Below are positions 7,907 through 16,352 of a DNA stretch of 47,795 nt, in pieces. Made by a program: the position numbers and the translations under genes. Source of the DNA: Chitinophagaceae bacterium (GTDB lineage Bacteria; Bacteroidota; Bacteroidia; Chitinophagales; Chitinophagaceae). A model generated the notes under the pieces. It was given only the letters and a program-made list of their open reading frames with translations. It did no database searches and was not told the DNA's origin. The stretch covers positions 1 through 47,795 of the forward strand of contig JACSRW010000019.1 in NCBI GenBank assembly GCA_014879565.1, given 5' to 3'. The first letter of the stretch is position 1; each line of letters begins with the position of its first letter.

Positions 7907-9466
7907 TTACCTGTACTCTCCGAATAATTCCCTCAGCGTATCCGCAATCTCTCCCAGGGTGCATTTTGCTTCCACGGCTTCCACCACTACCGGCATGATG
8001 TTTTCCCCGCTTGTGGCTTTGTCACTGAGCAATTGAAGCAGCTGGTCGCATTTGGCATGATCCCGGTTGTTCCGGAGTGTGCGCAGTTTTTCTGACTGCA
8101 CCAGCCGGATGCTGTCATCCACTTTCAGGATCGGGGTATTGTTATGTTCTTCTACCTGGAACTTATTAACGCCGACGATAATCCTTTCACCCGATTCAAT
8201 ATTCCGCTGATAATCGTAGGCACTGCGGGCAATTTCGTCCTGGATAAACCCTTCTTCAATCGCTGATACACTGCCTCCCATCGCATCAATTTTTTCAATC
8301 AGTTTCCAGGCTTCAGTTTCCACTTCCTGTGTCAGGGCTTCCACATAATAGGAGCCGGCCAGGGGGTCAACGGTATCGGCGGCTCCGCTTTCATAGGCTA
8401 CGATCTGCTGGGTTCGCAGGGCTATCCGGGCAGCTTCTTCTGTGGGCAGGCTCAGGGCTTCATCGTATCCGTTGGTGTGAAGGGATTGTGTGCCACCCAG
8501 TACGGCGGCCAGGGTCTGGATAGTGACCCGGGAAATATTGTTCAGCGGTTGCTGAGCAGTCAGGGTGCTGCCGCCTGTCTGTGTATGGAAACGCAGCATC
8601 ATGGCTTTGGGGTCGGTAGCACCGAGGTCTTTCATGATTTTAGCCCACATCCTTCGGGCAGCTCTGAATTTGGCCACTTCCTCAAACAGGTTATTATGGG
8701 CGTTAAAGAAAAAGGAGAGCCGTTTGCCGAAAACATTTATGTCAAGACCTTTCTGCTGGGCGGCCTGTACATAGGCTTTTCCGTTGCTCAGGGTAAATGC
8801 AATTTCCTGTACGGCGGTACTGCCTGCTTCGCGGATATGATAGCCGGAAATAGAAATGGTATTCCATTTGGGCACTTCCTGGCTGCACCATTCAAAGATA
8901 TCGGTGATGATGCGCATGGAAGGTTTGGGCGGATAGATATACGTGCCGCGGGCCGCGTATTCTTTCAAAATATCATTCTGGATGGTACCGGATATCTTTT
9001 TCAGATCGGCACCCTGCTGTTTGGCCAGGGCTACATACAAAGAGAGCAGGATAAAACCGGTGGCATTAATGGTCATGGACGTACTGACATCTTCCAGTTT
9101 AATGCCTTTGAAAAGCACCTGCATATCTTCAATGGAGTCAATGGCAACACCCACTTTCCCCACTTCACCTTCTGCCAGGGCATGATCACTGTCGTAACCG
9201 ATCTGGGTAGGCAGGTCAAATGCCACACTCAACCCGCTTACTCCCTGGGAGAGCAGGTAATGATATCTTTTATTACTTTCTTCAGCCGTGGAAAATCCGG
9301 CATATTGCCGCATGGTCCAGAGTTTTCCCCGGTACATATCGGGTTGAACCCCGCGGGTAAATGGGTAGGAGCCGGGCTTTTCATCCGTAACGGGTGGAAG
9401 GTCCGCGCCGGAATAAAGCTGTTTGACTTCAATACCGGAATCTGTGTATTTTTTTTGCGCGTCCAT
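7907..9466 (-). CDS. Methylmalonyl-CoA mutase-family catalytic subunit without B12-binding domain
   Basis: The 519 residues cover only the TIM-barrel substrate domain of the acyl-CoA mutase family. The C-terminal cobalamin domain (DxHxxG) is absent, so a separate B12-binding subunit is needed. With a constant offset of 34, the active-site residues of Propionibacterium MCM are present: Tyr89 as Tyr55 (RQYAGFST), Thr195/Gln197 as Thr161/Gln163 (GTIQND), Arg207 as Arg173 ([10 protein letters not shown]) and Tyr243/His244 as Tyr209/His210 (GYH). Tyr89 plus Arg207 is the methylmalonyl-CoA signature; isobutyryl-CoA mutase has Phe and Gln. The likely reaction is methylmalonyl-CoA to and from succinyl-CoA. 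It lies 25 nt after a small membrane-anchored protein gene. No B12 subunit or MeaB chaperone is in the window. Confidence 0.9.
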   Translation of the reverse strand: MDAQKKYTDSGIEVKQLYSGADLPPVTDEKPGSYPFTRGVQPDMYRGKLWTMRQYAGFSTAEESNKRYHYLLSQGVSGLSVAFDLPTQIGYDSDHALAEGEVGKVGVAIDSIEDMQVLFKGIKLEDVSTSMTINATGFILLSLYVALAKQQGADLKKISGTIQNDILKEYAARGTYIYPPKPSMRIITDIFEWCSQEVPKWNTISISGYHIREAGSTAVQEIAFTLSNGKAYVQAAQQKGLDINVFGKRLSFFFNAHNNLFEEVAKFRAARRMWAKIMKDLGATDPKAMMLRFHTQTGGSTLTAQQPLNNISRVTIQTLAAVLGGTQSLHTNGYDEALSLPTEEAARIALRTQQIVAYESGAADTVDPLAGSYYVEALTQEVETEAWKLIEKIDAMGGSVSAIEEGFIQDEIARSAYDYQRNIESGERIIVGVNKFQVEEHNNTPILKVDDSIRLVQSEKLRTLRNNRDHAKCDQLLQLLSDKATSGENIMPVVVEAVEAKCTLGEIADTLRELFGEYR

Positions 9467-9491
9467 ATGGGAGAATTTCAGGGTTGAAAAT

Positions 9492-9992
9492 TTATTGCAT
9501 CAGCTTTTTGGCTTCATGATTCAGCGTTTGGGCGACCATTTCATGCAGGGCGCCATTTTGCTGACTCATCAGGATTTCCAGGATCTTTTTATTCAGATCT
9601 GCCGCGGTGGACTGGGGCGGGAGACTGGCTGCCACCTGGTTAACCACCATAATATTTTGTTCTTTCAGGTTACGCACGGCATCCCAGCTTACCGGACTGA
9701 CATATAACTGCTGGGTACTGTTATAGTCAAACTCCTGACGGATATTCTCCGTGAGGATCACTTTCATCTCCACGGCTGACAAACCGGGCTGATTCAGCCG
9801 GCTGATCAGGTTTGGCAGGGCGATCCTTTCGGTGAGCAGAACCAGTCTTTCATAGGCCTGCAACCGCAACGGGATACTTTCAAAAGATGGCCTGGAAGGC
9901 GGGGGGGCCTGCTGCGTATTTCTGAAAATTGAATAGAGGGCCAGCAGCAGGGCCAGCGCAGACAGTAAGATACTGACAAGAGAAAGGTCCAT
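9492..9992 (-). CDS. Membrane-anchored protein of unknown function upstream of the mutase
   Basis: This 166-residue protein begins [20 protein letters not shown], an N-terminal membrane helix with no cleavage site. A Pro-rich linker ([10 protein letters not shown]) follows, then a soluble helical domain ([60 protein letters not shown]). I do not assign a family. The frame could open seven codons earlier at a TTG (10013), but that codon overlaps a TAnnTTTG box, so the ATG at 9992 is chosen. It is the first gene of a two-gene unit with the mutase. Confidence 0.75.
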   Translation of the reverse strand: MDLSLVSILLSALALLLALYSIFRNTQQAPPPSRPSFESIPLRLQAYERLVLLTERIALPNLISRLNQPGLSAVEMKVILTENIRQEFDYNSTQQLYVSPVSWDAVRNLKEQNIMVVNQVAASLPPQSTAADLNKKILEILMSQQNGALHEMVAQTLNHEAKKLMQ

Positions 9993-10010
9993 GTAGAGGT
10001 TGGTTTCCTG

Positions 10011-10018
10011 CAAAAATA
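10011..10018 (-). promoter_or_regulatory. -7 promoter element of the 9992/mutase unit
   Basis: TATTTTTG on the minus strand matches TAnnTTTG exactly, 18 nt before the ATG at 9992. It lies 18 nt from the divergent iscA-type promoter box. Confidence 0.45.
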
Positions 10019-10036
10019 GGCGGATTGCGGCATCTT

Positions 10037-10044
10037 TAACTTTG
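10037..10044 (+). promoter_or_regulatory. -7 promoter element of the iscA-type gene
   Basis: TAACTTTG matches TAnnTTTG exactly. It would give a leader of about 80 nt before the ATG at 10131. No clear -33 TTTG is seen. Confidence 0.4.
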
Positions 10045-10130
10045 CATCCCGACAGCCTGCCGGCTGATTATTGTCAGTAATTTTTCTTTTTCCGAAAACC
10101 CGGCGCCGCCGGAATTGTTATTTTTATCGT

Positions 10131-10475
10131 ATGGAAATAAAGACTATGATACCGGTTCGCCTCACAGCAGGCGCCATGACAGAGATCAGAAGGCTGATGG
10201 AAGAGCCCGGTTTTGATAAAAGCCAGCGCCTTCGCTTTGGGGTAAAGGGAGGGGGCTGTTCAGGTATGACCTATGTACTGGGTTTTGACCAGGCGGGTGA
10301 GAATGATCACCATTTTACCATTGAAGAAATTCCCTGTATTATGGATAAATCCCACGAGCTTTATCTCTATGGTATGGAAGTAGACTGGCAGGACGGGCTC
10401 AATAACAGGGGCTTTACTTTCAAAAATCCGAATGCCAGCAGTACCTGCGGCTGTGGTACTTCCTTTTCCGTCTGA
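10131..10475 (+). CDS. IscA/SufA/ErpA-type Fe-S cluster carrier (HesB family)
   Basis: A 114-residue A-type carrier that accepts Fe-S clusters from the scaffold and passes them to apoproteins. The three cysteine ligands are present: Cys43 in GGGCSGMTY and Cys106/Cys108 in STCGCGTS. The ATG at 10131 gives the usual family length; the 20 in-frame residues upstream (with an Arg-rich stretch) look like untranslated leader. It stands alone, convergent with secDF and separated from it by a strong bidirectional hairpin. No suf or isc genes are adjacent. Sequence alone does not separate IscA from SufA or ErpA. Confidence 0.92.
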   Translation: MEIKTMIPVRLTAGAMTEIRRLMEEPGFDKSQRLRFGVKGGGCSGMTYVLGFDQAGENDHHFTIEEIPCIMDKSHELYLYGMEVDWQDGLNNRGFTFKNPNASSTCGCGTSFSV

Positions 10476-10489
10476 TTTTTTTTAATTAT

Positions 10490-10535
10490 AAAAATAAAAA
10501 GGGGCTGTCTCTGGAAAGAAACAGCCCCTTTTTTT
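10490..10535. terminator. Bidirectional terminator between the iscA-type gene and secDF
   Basis: The perfect 8-bp stem GGGGCTGT (10501-10508)/ACAGCCCC (10521-10528) is followed by seven T on the plus strand and preceded by an A-rich tract that serves as the T run on the minus strand. Confidence 0.9.
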
Positions 10536-10552
10536 ATTTACATCCTGTTTTA

Positions 10553-13500
10553 TCAGGCTTTAGTTGAAGGAGCAGCCGGTTTTGTTTTCGGCGCTTTTTG
10601 TCCCAGTCCGCGCTTACCACCCAGGTCCACCAGGATGGGAGCGGCCACAAATACGGATGAATAAATACCGGTAATCACCCCGATCAGCATCGCAAAGGCA
10701 AAACCACGGGTCGCTTCACCACCTACCAGGAAGAGGATCAGTATGGTCAGGAAAACCGTCAGCGAGGTCATGATCGTACGGCTCAGGGTTTCATTGATCG
10801 CCCGGTTAATAGTGTCTCCGATTGATGCCGTGGGTTGCAGGCGGGTATCTTCCCGGATCCGGTCAAACACAATTACCGTATCGTTCATGGAGAAACCGAT
10901 TACCGTCAGTACGGCCGCGATAAAGTGCTGATCAATCTCAAGCGGGAAAGGCACAATATCCTTCGCGAAAGAGAATACAATCAGGGTTACCAGTACGTCG
11001 TGCAGCAGGGCTACAATGGTACCCAGTGAATAACGCCAGTCACGGAAACGAATGAAAATATACAGGAAGATCACAAAAAGAGCGAAGAGGGTGGCTTTTA
11101 CCGCCCCTTTCTTCAGGTCATCCGATATCGTGGGCAGTACTTTTTTGCTCTGTTCAATATACTTATCGGTATTGAATTGCTCGTAAGTAAGTCCTGCAGG
11201 TAAGAATGACTTTAACCCTTCAAAGAGTTTAACCGATACCAGGGAGTCGGTGGTATTGCGGGTATCCCGGATCAGGTAAGAAGTGGTGATATCCAGTTTG
11301 GAATTATCGCCAATGGTTTTAATGATGGTATTTTCTCCTTCAAAAGCCTTGTTGAGCGACTCCCGCACCTGCTCTTCATTTACCTTTTTGCCGAATTGAA
11401 CGGTATAACTGCGGCCACCGTCAAATTCCACCCCGTAATTGAAGCCGTTGAAAAAAGATGCCACACCCAGCAGCAATACTACTACAGAGATAATGTATGC
11501 AACTTTTCGGTATTCAATGAATTTGTATTTGGCATGTTGAAACACTTTTTTGGAAACCCCGGTAAAGTAATTCAGGTGCTTTTGTTTGCTCGTGAAAATA
11601 TCACTTACCCAACGGCTTACCAGGATGCCACAGAAAAGAGACAGCAGGATACCAATGATCTGGGTGGTTGCGAAACCTTTTACAGGACCTAAGCCAAAAT
11701 AGAAAAGAATAATGGCGGTCAGTAGTGTTGTTACGTGCCCGTCAAGTACGGGAGGCAGGGATCGTTTATACCCTTCATTAATTGCCGGGATATACCCTTT
11801 ACCCTTGGTCAGTTCTTCCTTGATACGTTCATATATAATTACGTTTGTATCCACCGCCATACCGATGGTCAGTACCAGACCGGCAATACCGGGAGCCGTT
11901 AAGGTAGCGCCCAGACCAGCCAGGATACCAACCGTAAAGAGCAGGTTCAGGATCAGGGCGATATTAGCTACCCAGCCGCTGGTATTATAATAGACCAGCA
12001 TCAGCAGGAAGATCACGACAAAAGAAATGAAGAAAGCCATGGAGCCGCTTTTAATGGCCTGGGCACCCAGGGTGGGGCCCACCTGCTGATCCTGTACAAT
12101 CTTGGCCGGAGCGGGCAGTTTACCGATCTTCAGGATATTCGCGAGGTCAGCCGCTTCCTGTTGGGTATAACTTCCGGTGATGGAAGAAATACCGTTCGGA
12201 ATCGGATTGATCACATTGGGCGCAGACTGTACCATACCATCAAGTACAATGGCAATCGGTTTGCCCACATTTTCTTCCGTCATTTTTTTCCAGATAGCGG
12301 CTCCGGCAGGTTTCATCTTCATTTCAATCTGCACCTTGCCGTACTGGTCAAAATCCTGGCGGGCATCGGAAATAGCATCTCCTTCCAGTTTGGCAGTCGT
12401 CCGGTTATAGGTTTTAAGGGCATGCAGGGGTACAATATCCGCCGGTTTACCCTTTTTATCCTTATCGGGTACGCCATAAGACCAAACTACATCAGAGGGG
12501 AAATTATTTCTGAACTCATTGAGATAGCTGCGGAAAAGCGCCGTATCCTTCACGGGTACATAACCGATCCAGGCAGGGTATCCGACATTACCTTTTTCAT
12601 CGCGGTAAGGCTGGGCAAACATCAGGTAACGGTCAATGGTGATTTTACCGGAACTCAGGGATTGACTGGTATCAGCTGTTTTCTTTCCGCTGTCGGCGGT
12701 TTTGGAAACGGCCGAAATATCAATGGTGGTATTTGTGTCAGCGGGATTCAGTGCGGTATCCGGAGCAGCTGTTTTACTGGTGTCCGCCGGTTTGGCGGTG
12801 CTGTCGGCTACTCCGCCGTATTTCGCATTGAAGGCATTGATAGTGCGCTGCCAACCGTTTCCATAATTCTGGTCAGCAAGCGTGTACACTTCCCAGAACT
12901 GGAGATTGGCGGTACTTTGAAGCAGTTTACGTACCCGCTCCTTGTCCTTTATACCGGGCAGTTCCACATTAATCAGTCCGCGGTTGGGGATGGGATTGAT
13001 GGAAGGCTGCGCCACACCAAACTGGTCAATACGGGTCTGCAGCCGGTCAAAAGTCAGGTTAAAGGCGGATTTGGCCTGGTCGCGTATATACGATTCCACT
13101 TTGCTGTCGCTGGATTTGATATCAATTGCACCGGCACTGCCTCCGGCAAAAAGATTGGCCAGCGGGCGACTCGCTTCCAGTTTACGATACTCCTGGATGA
13201 ACAGGGTGATAAAGTCTGCATCACTGTTCCCCTTTCTTTTATCTGCATTGGCCAGCCCTGCCAGGAAATTCGGATCATTTGAATTATTGGCTAATGAACG
13301 CAGGAGTCCGGTCATTTCCACTTCCAGGGTAACGTTCATACCACCCTGCAGGTCAAGACCGAGGTTCAGTTCCTCTTCTTTTGCCTTTTTGTACGACATG
13401 GCGCCGTTGATACCATACGTAAGCGTGGTATTTTCGGTGGCTTTTACCAGGCTGTCATAATAACGTTGCTGGATTTTATCCAGTTCTTCGTTATAGCGAT

Positions 13501-13684
13501 CCTGCTCTTCCTTGTTACCGGGAAATTTTACTTCCGCGGCCGGAAAGTTTTTCTTCACATAGGCTTTAGCCTGCGCATTCAGTTTCTTTTCATGGTTCTG
13601 TACAAACCAGGTAAAGGAAAGCTGGTAAAGAGAGTACACAATAAGCAGCACAGTGAAAAAGCGGACCAAACCTTTCAGTTGCAT
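10553..13684 (-). CDS. secDF: SecDF fusion, Sec translocon accessory membrane protein
   Basis: The 1043 residues hold SecD and SecF in one chain, as usual in Bacteroidota. An N-terminal membrane helix is followed by a large periplasmic region with the SecD P1 signatures (LGLDLQGGMNVTLEVEMTG, FGVAQPSINPIPNRGLINVE). A Thr/Asp/Ser-rich insert occurs around residues 290-345. The membrane half of SecD includes TVGILAGLGATLTAPGIAGL and GMAVDTNVIIYERIKEEL. The SecF half starts near residue 690 and contains VEFDGGRSY and FSMNDTVIVFDRIRED. SecDF uses proton-motive force to pull proteins out of SecYEG on the periplasmic side. The gene has its own promoter and a hairpin-bearing leader. YajC, its usual partner, lies 2.7 kb away in another unit. 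Confidence 0.96.
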   Translation of the reverse strand: MQLKGLVRFFTVLLIVYSLYQLSFTWFVQNHEKKLNAQAKAYVKKNFPAAEVKFPGNKEEQDRYNEELDKIQQRYYDSLVKATENTTLTYGINGAMSYKKAKEEELNLGLDLQGGMNVTLEVEMTGLLRSLANNSNDPNFLAGLANADKRKGNSDADFITLFIQEYRKLEASRPLANLFAGGSAGAIDIKSSDSKVESYIRDQAKSAFNLTFDRLQTRIDQFGVAQPSINPIPNRGLINVELPGIKDKERVRKLLQSTANLQFWEVYTLADQNYGNGWQRTINAFNAKYGGVADSTAKPADTSKTAAPDTALNPADTNTTIDISAVSKTADSGKKTADTSQSLSSGKITIDRYLMFAQPYRDEKGNVGYPAWIGYVPVKDTALFRSYLNEFRNNFPSDVVWSYGVPDKDKKGKPADIVPLHALKTYNRTTAKLEGDAISDARQDFDQYGKVQIEMKMKPAGAAIWKKMTEENVGKPIAIVLDGMVQSAPNVINPIPNGISSITGSYTQQEAADLANILKIGKLPAPAKIVQDQQVGPTLGAQAIKSGSMAFFISFVVIFLLMLVYYNTSGWVANIALILNLLFTVGILAGLGATLTAPGIAGLVLTIGMAVDTNVIIYERIKEELTKGKGYIPAINEGYKRSLPPVLDGHVTTLLTAIILFYFGLGPVKGFATTQIIGILLSLFCGILVSRWVSDIFTSKQKHLNYFTGVSKKVFQHAKYKFIEYRKVAYIISVVVLLLGVASFFNGFNYGVEFDGGRSYTVQFGKKVNEEQVRESLNKAFEGENTIIKTIGDNSKLDITTSYLIRDTRNTTDSLVSVKLFEGLKSFLPAGLTYEQFNTDKYIEQSKKVLPTISDDLKKGAVKATLFALFVIFLYIFIRFRDWRYSLGTIVALLHDVLVTLIVFSFAKDIVPFPLEIDQHFIAAVLTVIGFSMNDTVIVFDRIREDTRLQPTASIGDTINRAINETLSRTIMTSLTVFLTILILFLVGGEATRGFAFAMLIGVITGIYSSVFVAAPILVDLGGKRGLGQKAPKTKPAAPSTKA

Positions 13685-13761
13685 ACAATGTTCGATTTAC
13701 ATTTTTATCCCTTCAATAATTTTTTGCAGTTGGGATAAAGGGTTTACTAAATTTTAAACAG

Positions 13762-13781
13762 CCCCCGTCAGGTCACGGGGG
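13762..13781 (-). promoter_or_regulatory. GC hairpin in the secDF leader
   Basis: CCCCCGT (13762-13768) and ACGGGGG (13775-13781) form a perfect 7-bp stem with a 6-nt loop. It lies about 80 nt before the secDF start and inside its predicted transcript. No T run follows on the minus strand, so it is not a standard terminator. Confidence 0.45.
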
Positions 13782-13796
13782 GCCGTAACGGGCGGG

Positions 13797-13804
13797 CAAA
13801 GATA
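13797..13804 (-). promoter_or_regulatory. -7 promoter element of secDF
   Basis: TATCTTTG on the minus strand matches TAnnTTTG exactly and gives a leader of roughly 105 nt that contains the GC hairpin. Confidence 0.5.
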
Positions 13805-14413
13805 GTTTTTTCAGTTCAAATCAGGGAAAGAAAAACAATGTCTTGATGGCTGATTTTTAAAAGTTTAAACCCGGCAAATTCCTGCTTTCTCCCACCCGCA
13901 TTTTATCGGTACAAGGGCGGGGCTACAATACTGTTACCATGGAAGGGTATAAATGGGTACAGACAATGAATTTGATATAAGTACATGAAATACAATAAAT
14001 TAAAAAAGAGGGGCTTTGAAATAACCCAACCCGGGCCGGGTGCCCCGATTGCTGATGGCCGTGCAGACCCCAAAAACCAGGGATGCGTTATTTGAACCAG
14101 GGGTAATCATTTGTCAGGTGAGTAGTAGGCCGACCCGCTTTATCCGGAGGTTCCGGAAAAGACTGATGCCGGGTTGACGAACCATAACCCGTTCCGGGTA
14201 TTTACCTGTAGTGTCTCGCCGGTACGAACAGGAGTGCGCCGGTAAAAATAAACAGGCGTATGTCGTTTTTGATAAGCCATATAAGAACATAAAATCGTTA
14301 ACTTCACGGCCCTTGAAACGATTGCCTGCTGCAAGTGAAACGGGTCTGGCGCTTTAAGCTGCCGGATCAGCATGTATGAGCAAACAATCAACATTTAAAT
14401 TTTAGATTTTACC
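13805..14413. other. 609-nt gene-free region with several compact stem-loops
   Basis: No supported gene lies here. The sequence holds compact triloop stems: ACCCG-GGC-CGGGT (14030s), CCGGA-GGT-TCCGG (14144-14156) and ACCCG-TTC-CGGGT (14187-14199). On the minus strand, GGGGC (14042-14046) can pair with GCCCC (14010-14014) ahead of a T-rich run, a weak terminator shape. An 84-codon minus-strand frame (14140-14394) has no promoter, domain or convincing composition. Just before the aspartate aminotransferase, TAAATTTT (14396-14403) is a possible weak -7 element. An undescribed RNA is possible but not shown. Confidence 0.4.
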
Positions 14414-15604
14414 ATGCAATTATCTTCTTTTCTGCAGCGCTTCAATGAACCGGAAACATTAAAGATGGCCAAACTTGGAAGGGAACTCCGGGCAAAGGGC
14501 ATTGATGTGATTGATCTCAGTTTGGGTGAACCGGATTTTGATACGCCTGAACATATTAAACAGGCGGCTATAAAAGCGATCCAGGACAACTGGAGTCATT
14601 ATACACCGGTGCCGGGTTTTCCGGACCTGCGGGAAGCTGTCTGCACCAAACTGAAAAGGGATAATAACCTGGATTATAAAACGGAGAATATCGTCAGTTC
14701 CACCGGTGCCAAACAGAGTCTGGCCAATGCCATCCTGGCCCTGGTGGATGACAATGATGAGGTGCTGATTCCGACTCCTTATTGGGTTACATACAGTGAA
14801 CTGGTGAAAATCGCCCGCGGAAAAGTGGTGGAAATTAAAAGCACCCCGCAGCAGGGATTTAAAATCAGTCCCGCCCAGCTGGAAGCGGCAATCACCCCTG
14901 CCTCAAAGGTCTTCCTGTTTTCATCTCCCTGTAACCCGAGCGGCGCCGTATACAGCAAAGAAGAACTGGCTGCCCTGGCGGAGGTATTCCGTAAACACCC
15001 GCAACTTTTTATTATCTCCGATGAAATTTATGAGTATATCAACTTTGTGGGTAAACATGAAAGCATCGCGCAATTCCCCGATCTGAAAGACCGTGTGATT
15101 ATTGTAAACGGGCTCAGTAAGGGTTTTGCCATGACCGGCTGGCGGCTCGGATATATTGCCGCACACGCAGATGTGGCCAGGGCCTGTGAGAAAGTACAGG
15201 GACAGTTTACGAGCGGTACTAACTCAATCACCCAGAAAGCAGCAGTGGTGGCCTTGACAACCGATCTGAAACCCACAATGGATATGGTGGCGGAATTCAC
15301 CCGCCGCCGGAAAAAAGTGCTGGAAATTGTGAAGGATATACCGGGTATCATCTGTCCGGAGCCGGAAGGGGCTTTTTATATTTTCCCGGATATGAGTTTC
15401 TATTACGGTAAATCAGACGGAGAAACTACCATTCACAATGCGGCCGATCTGTCCATGTACCTGCTTAATACGGCCCATGTGTCATCCGTAATGGGAGATG
15501 CCTTTGGCGAACCAAAATGTGTTCGTTTTTCATTTGCCAACAGTATGGAAAAAATTGAAGAAGGGTGGAAGCGGATTAAAGAGGCGCTGAGCAAATTGAA
15601 ATGA
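14414..15604 (+). CDS. aspC: Class I PLP-dependent aminotransferase, aspartate aminotransferase type
   Basis: The 396-residue fold-type I enzyme carries the type Ib aspartate aminotransferase layout: SLGEPDFDTP (36-45), YTPVPGFPDLREAV (63-76), SSPCNPSGAVY (170-180, Asn174 contacts PLP), SDEIYEYI (202-209, Asp203 and Tyr206) and the Schiff-base lysine in GLSKGFAMTGWRLGY (Lys236, Arg244 binds phosphate). VRFSFANSMEKI near the C-terminus carries the substrate-carboxylate Arg. It moves the amino group of aspartate to 2-oxoglutarate; members of this subgroup may also accept prephenate. Monocistronic as far as can be seen. It is convergent with coaE across an 8-nt tandem repeat. Confidence 0.92.
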   Translation: MQLSSFLQRFNEPETLKMAKLGRELRAKGIDVIDLSLGEPDFDTPEHIKQAAIKAIQDNWSHYTPVPGFPDLREAVCTKLKRDNNLDYKTENIVSSTGAKQSLANAILALVDDNDEVLIPTPYWVTYSELVKIARGKVVEIKSTPQQGFKISPAQLEAAITPASKVFLFSSPCNPSGAVYSKEELAALAEVFRKHPQLFIISDEIYEYINFVGKHESIAQFPDLKDRVIIVNGLSKGFAMTGWRLGYIAAHADVARACEKVQGQFTSGTNSITQKAAVVALTTDLKPTMDMVAEFTRRRKKVLEIVKDIPGIICPEPEGAFYIFPDMSFYYGKSDGETTIHNAADLSMYLLNTAHVSSVMGDAFGEPKCVRFSFANSMEKIEEGWKRIKEALSKLK

Positions 15605-15624
15605 ACAGACCAGGATTGAACTGC

Positions 15625-15656
15625 TTGTTAACGAATTAACCTGTTAATCTGTTAAC
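15625..15656. repeat. 8-nt degenerate tandem repeat, four units
   Basis: The units are TTGTTAAC, GAATTAAC, CTGTTAAT and CTGTTAAC in exact 8-nt phase between the convergent aspartate aminotransferase and coaE genes. The coaE stop codon lies inside the array. Confidence 0.7.
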
Positions 15657-16237
15657 CCTCCCCGGCACAGCCGTTTATGCATCTCCAGTACCTGGGGAAA
15701 GAGCAGTACCTGTTCGTCATTCCGGAGTACAAAATCGCAGAGTTTCATTTTCATCTCTTCGTTGAGCTGTCTTTTCATACGTTGTTTCACTTCATCCGCG
15801 CTCAGTCCGTCGCGTTGCTGTACACGACGGATGCGAAGGGCCAGCGGTGCATAAACGCCAATGATATAATCAAGATTCGCGGAAGCGCCGCTTTCAAAAA
15901 GCAACGCTGCTTCACGAACCGCGTAGGGGGCTTTTTGCCTGCTGAACCATTCTTCCGAATGCCGGATCGTAACCGGGTGGATGAGTGCGTTTAGCCGGTT
16001 CAGTTTTTCGGGATCATTAAATACCAGACCGGCCAGGTATTTGCGGTCCAGCCGGCCCTCTTTGTAGCTTGCTTCACCGAAATTTTCACGGATCTGGGCC
16101 TGCAGGGCGGCATCACTGTTCATGATTTCTTTTGCGGCATCATCGGCATAATACACCGGAATACCCAGGGTTTCCAGGATTTTTGCCACCGTGGATTTAC
16201 CACTGCCGATGCCGCCTGTCAGTCCGATACGTAACAT
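15644..16237 (-). CDS. coaE: Dephospho-CoA kinase
   Basis: A 197-residue P-loop kinase with LTGGIGSGKST (residues 6-16). Its CoA-domain motifs are YYADDAAKEIM (29-39), the RKYLAGLVF helix, LNALIHPVT and the C-terminal lid arginines. It phosphorylates the 3'-OH of dephospho-CoA in the last step of CoA synthesis. In many Bacteroidota coaE follows yajC and ybbR in one cluster. Here it follows yajC but a terminator (16304-16328) separates them and no ybbR is present. A TATCTTTC box (16242-16249) lies only 5 nt before the ATG, so the mRNA could be nearly leaderless. The last residues are encoded within the 15625 repeat. Confidence 0.95.
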   Translation of the reverse strand: MLRIGLTGGIGSGKSTVAKILETLGIPVYYADDAAKEIMNSDAALQAQIRENFGEASYKEGRLDRKYLAGLVFNDPEKLNRLNALIHPVTIRHSEEWFSRQKAPYAVREAALLFESGASANLDYIIGVYAPLALRIRRVQQRDGLSADEVKQRMKRQLNEEMKMKLCDFVLRNDEQVLLFPQVLEMHKRLCRGGLTD

Positions 16238-16241
16238 GACG

Positions 16242-16249
16242 GAAAGATA
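16242..16249 (-). promoter_or_regulatory. Possible -7 element of coaE
   Basis: TATCTTTC on the minus strand differs from TAnnTTTG only in the last base. It is very close to the ATG at 16237. Confidence 0.3.
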
Positions 16250-16250
16250 A

Positions 16251-16278
16251 GAAGTTTGAAGTTTGGAGTTTACGGTTG
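16251..16278. repeat. 7-nt degenerate tandem repeat, about four units
   Basis: GAAGTTT, GAAGTTT, GGAGTTT and ACGGTTG follow each other in exact 7-nt phase between coaE and the yajC terminator. Confidence 0.6.
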
Positions 16279-16303
16279 GGGAGAGCGCGGCTGAATCAGG
16301 AAC

Positions 16304-16328
16304 AAAAAAAGCCGGATATCATCCGGCT
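16304..16328 (-). terminator. Rho-independent terminator of the nusB-yajC operon
   Basis: Read on the minus strand, AGCCGGAT-GAT-ATCCGGCT (16310-16328) is followed directly by a run of seven T (16304-16310). Confidence 0.9.
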
Positions 16329-16352
16329 GTATAGAATAGTTTAAATGCTCAT

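Noticed and set aside
8477-9487. 336-codon plus-strand frame
   Set aside because: Antisense to the mutase gene, whose active-site residues are all present.
10071-10130. 20-residue N-terminal extension of the IscA-type protein
   Set aside because: The extension is Arg-rich and lies in the leader; the ATG at 10131 gives the standard family length.
12161-13282. 373-codon plus-strand frame
   Set aside because: Antisense to secDF; Gly/Ile/Arg-rich translation with no recognisable motif.
14140-14394. 84-codon minus-strand frame in the secDF/aspartate aminotransferase spacer
   Set aside because: No promoter box, no signal or domain, and it overlaps the stem-loop cluster. I could not support it as coding.
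13805-14413. tmRNA, RNase P RNA, SRP RNA or known riboswitch in the largest gap
   Set aside because: None of the conserved cores of these RNAs could be recognised on either strand; only generic stem-loops remain.
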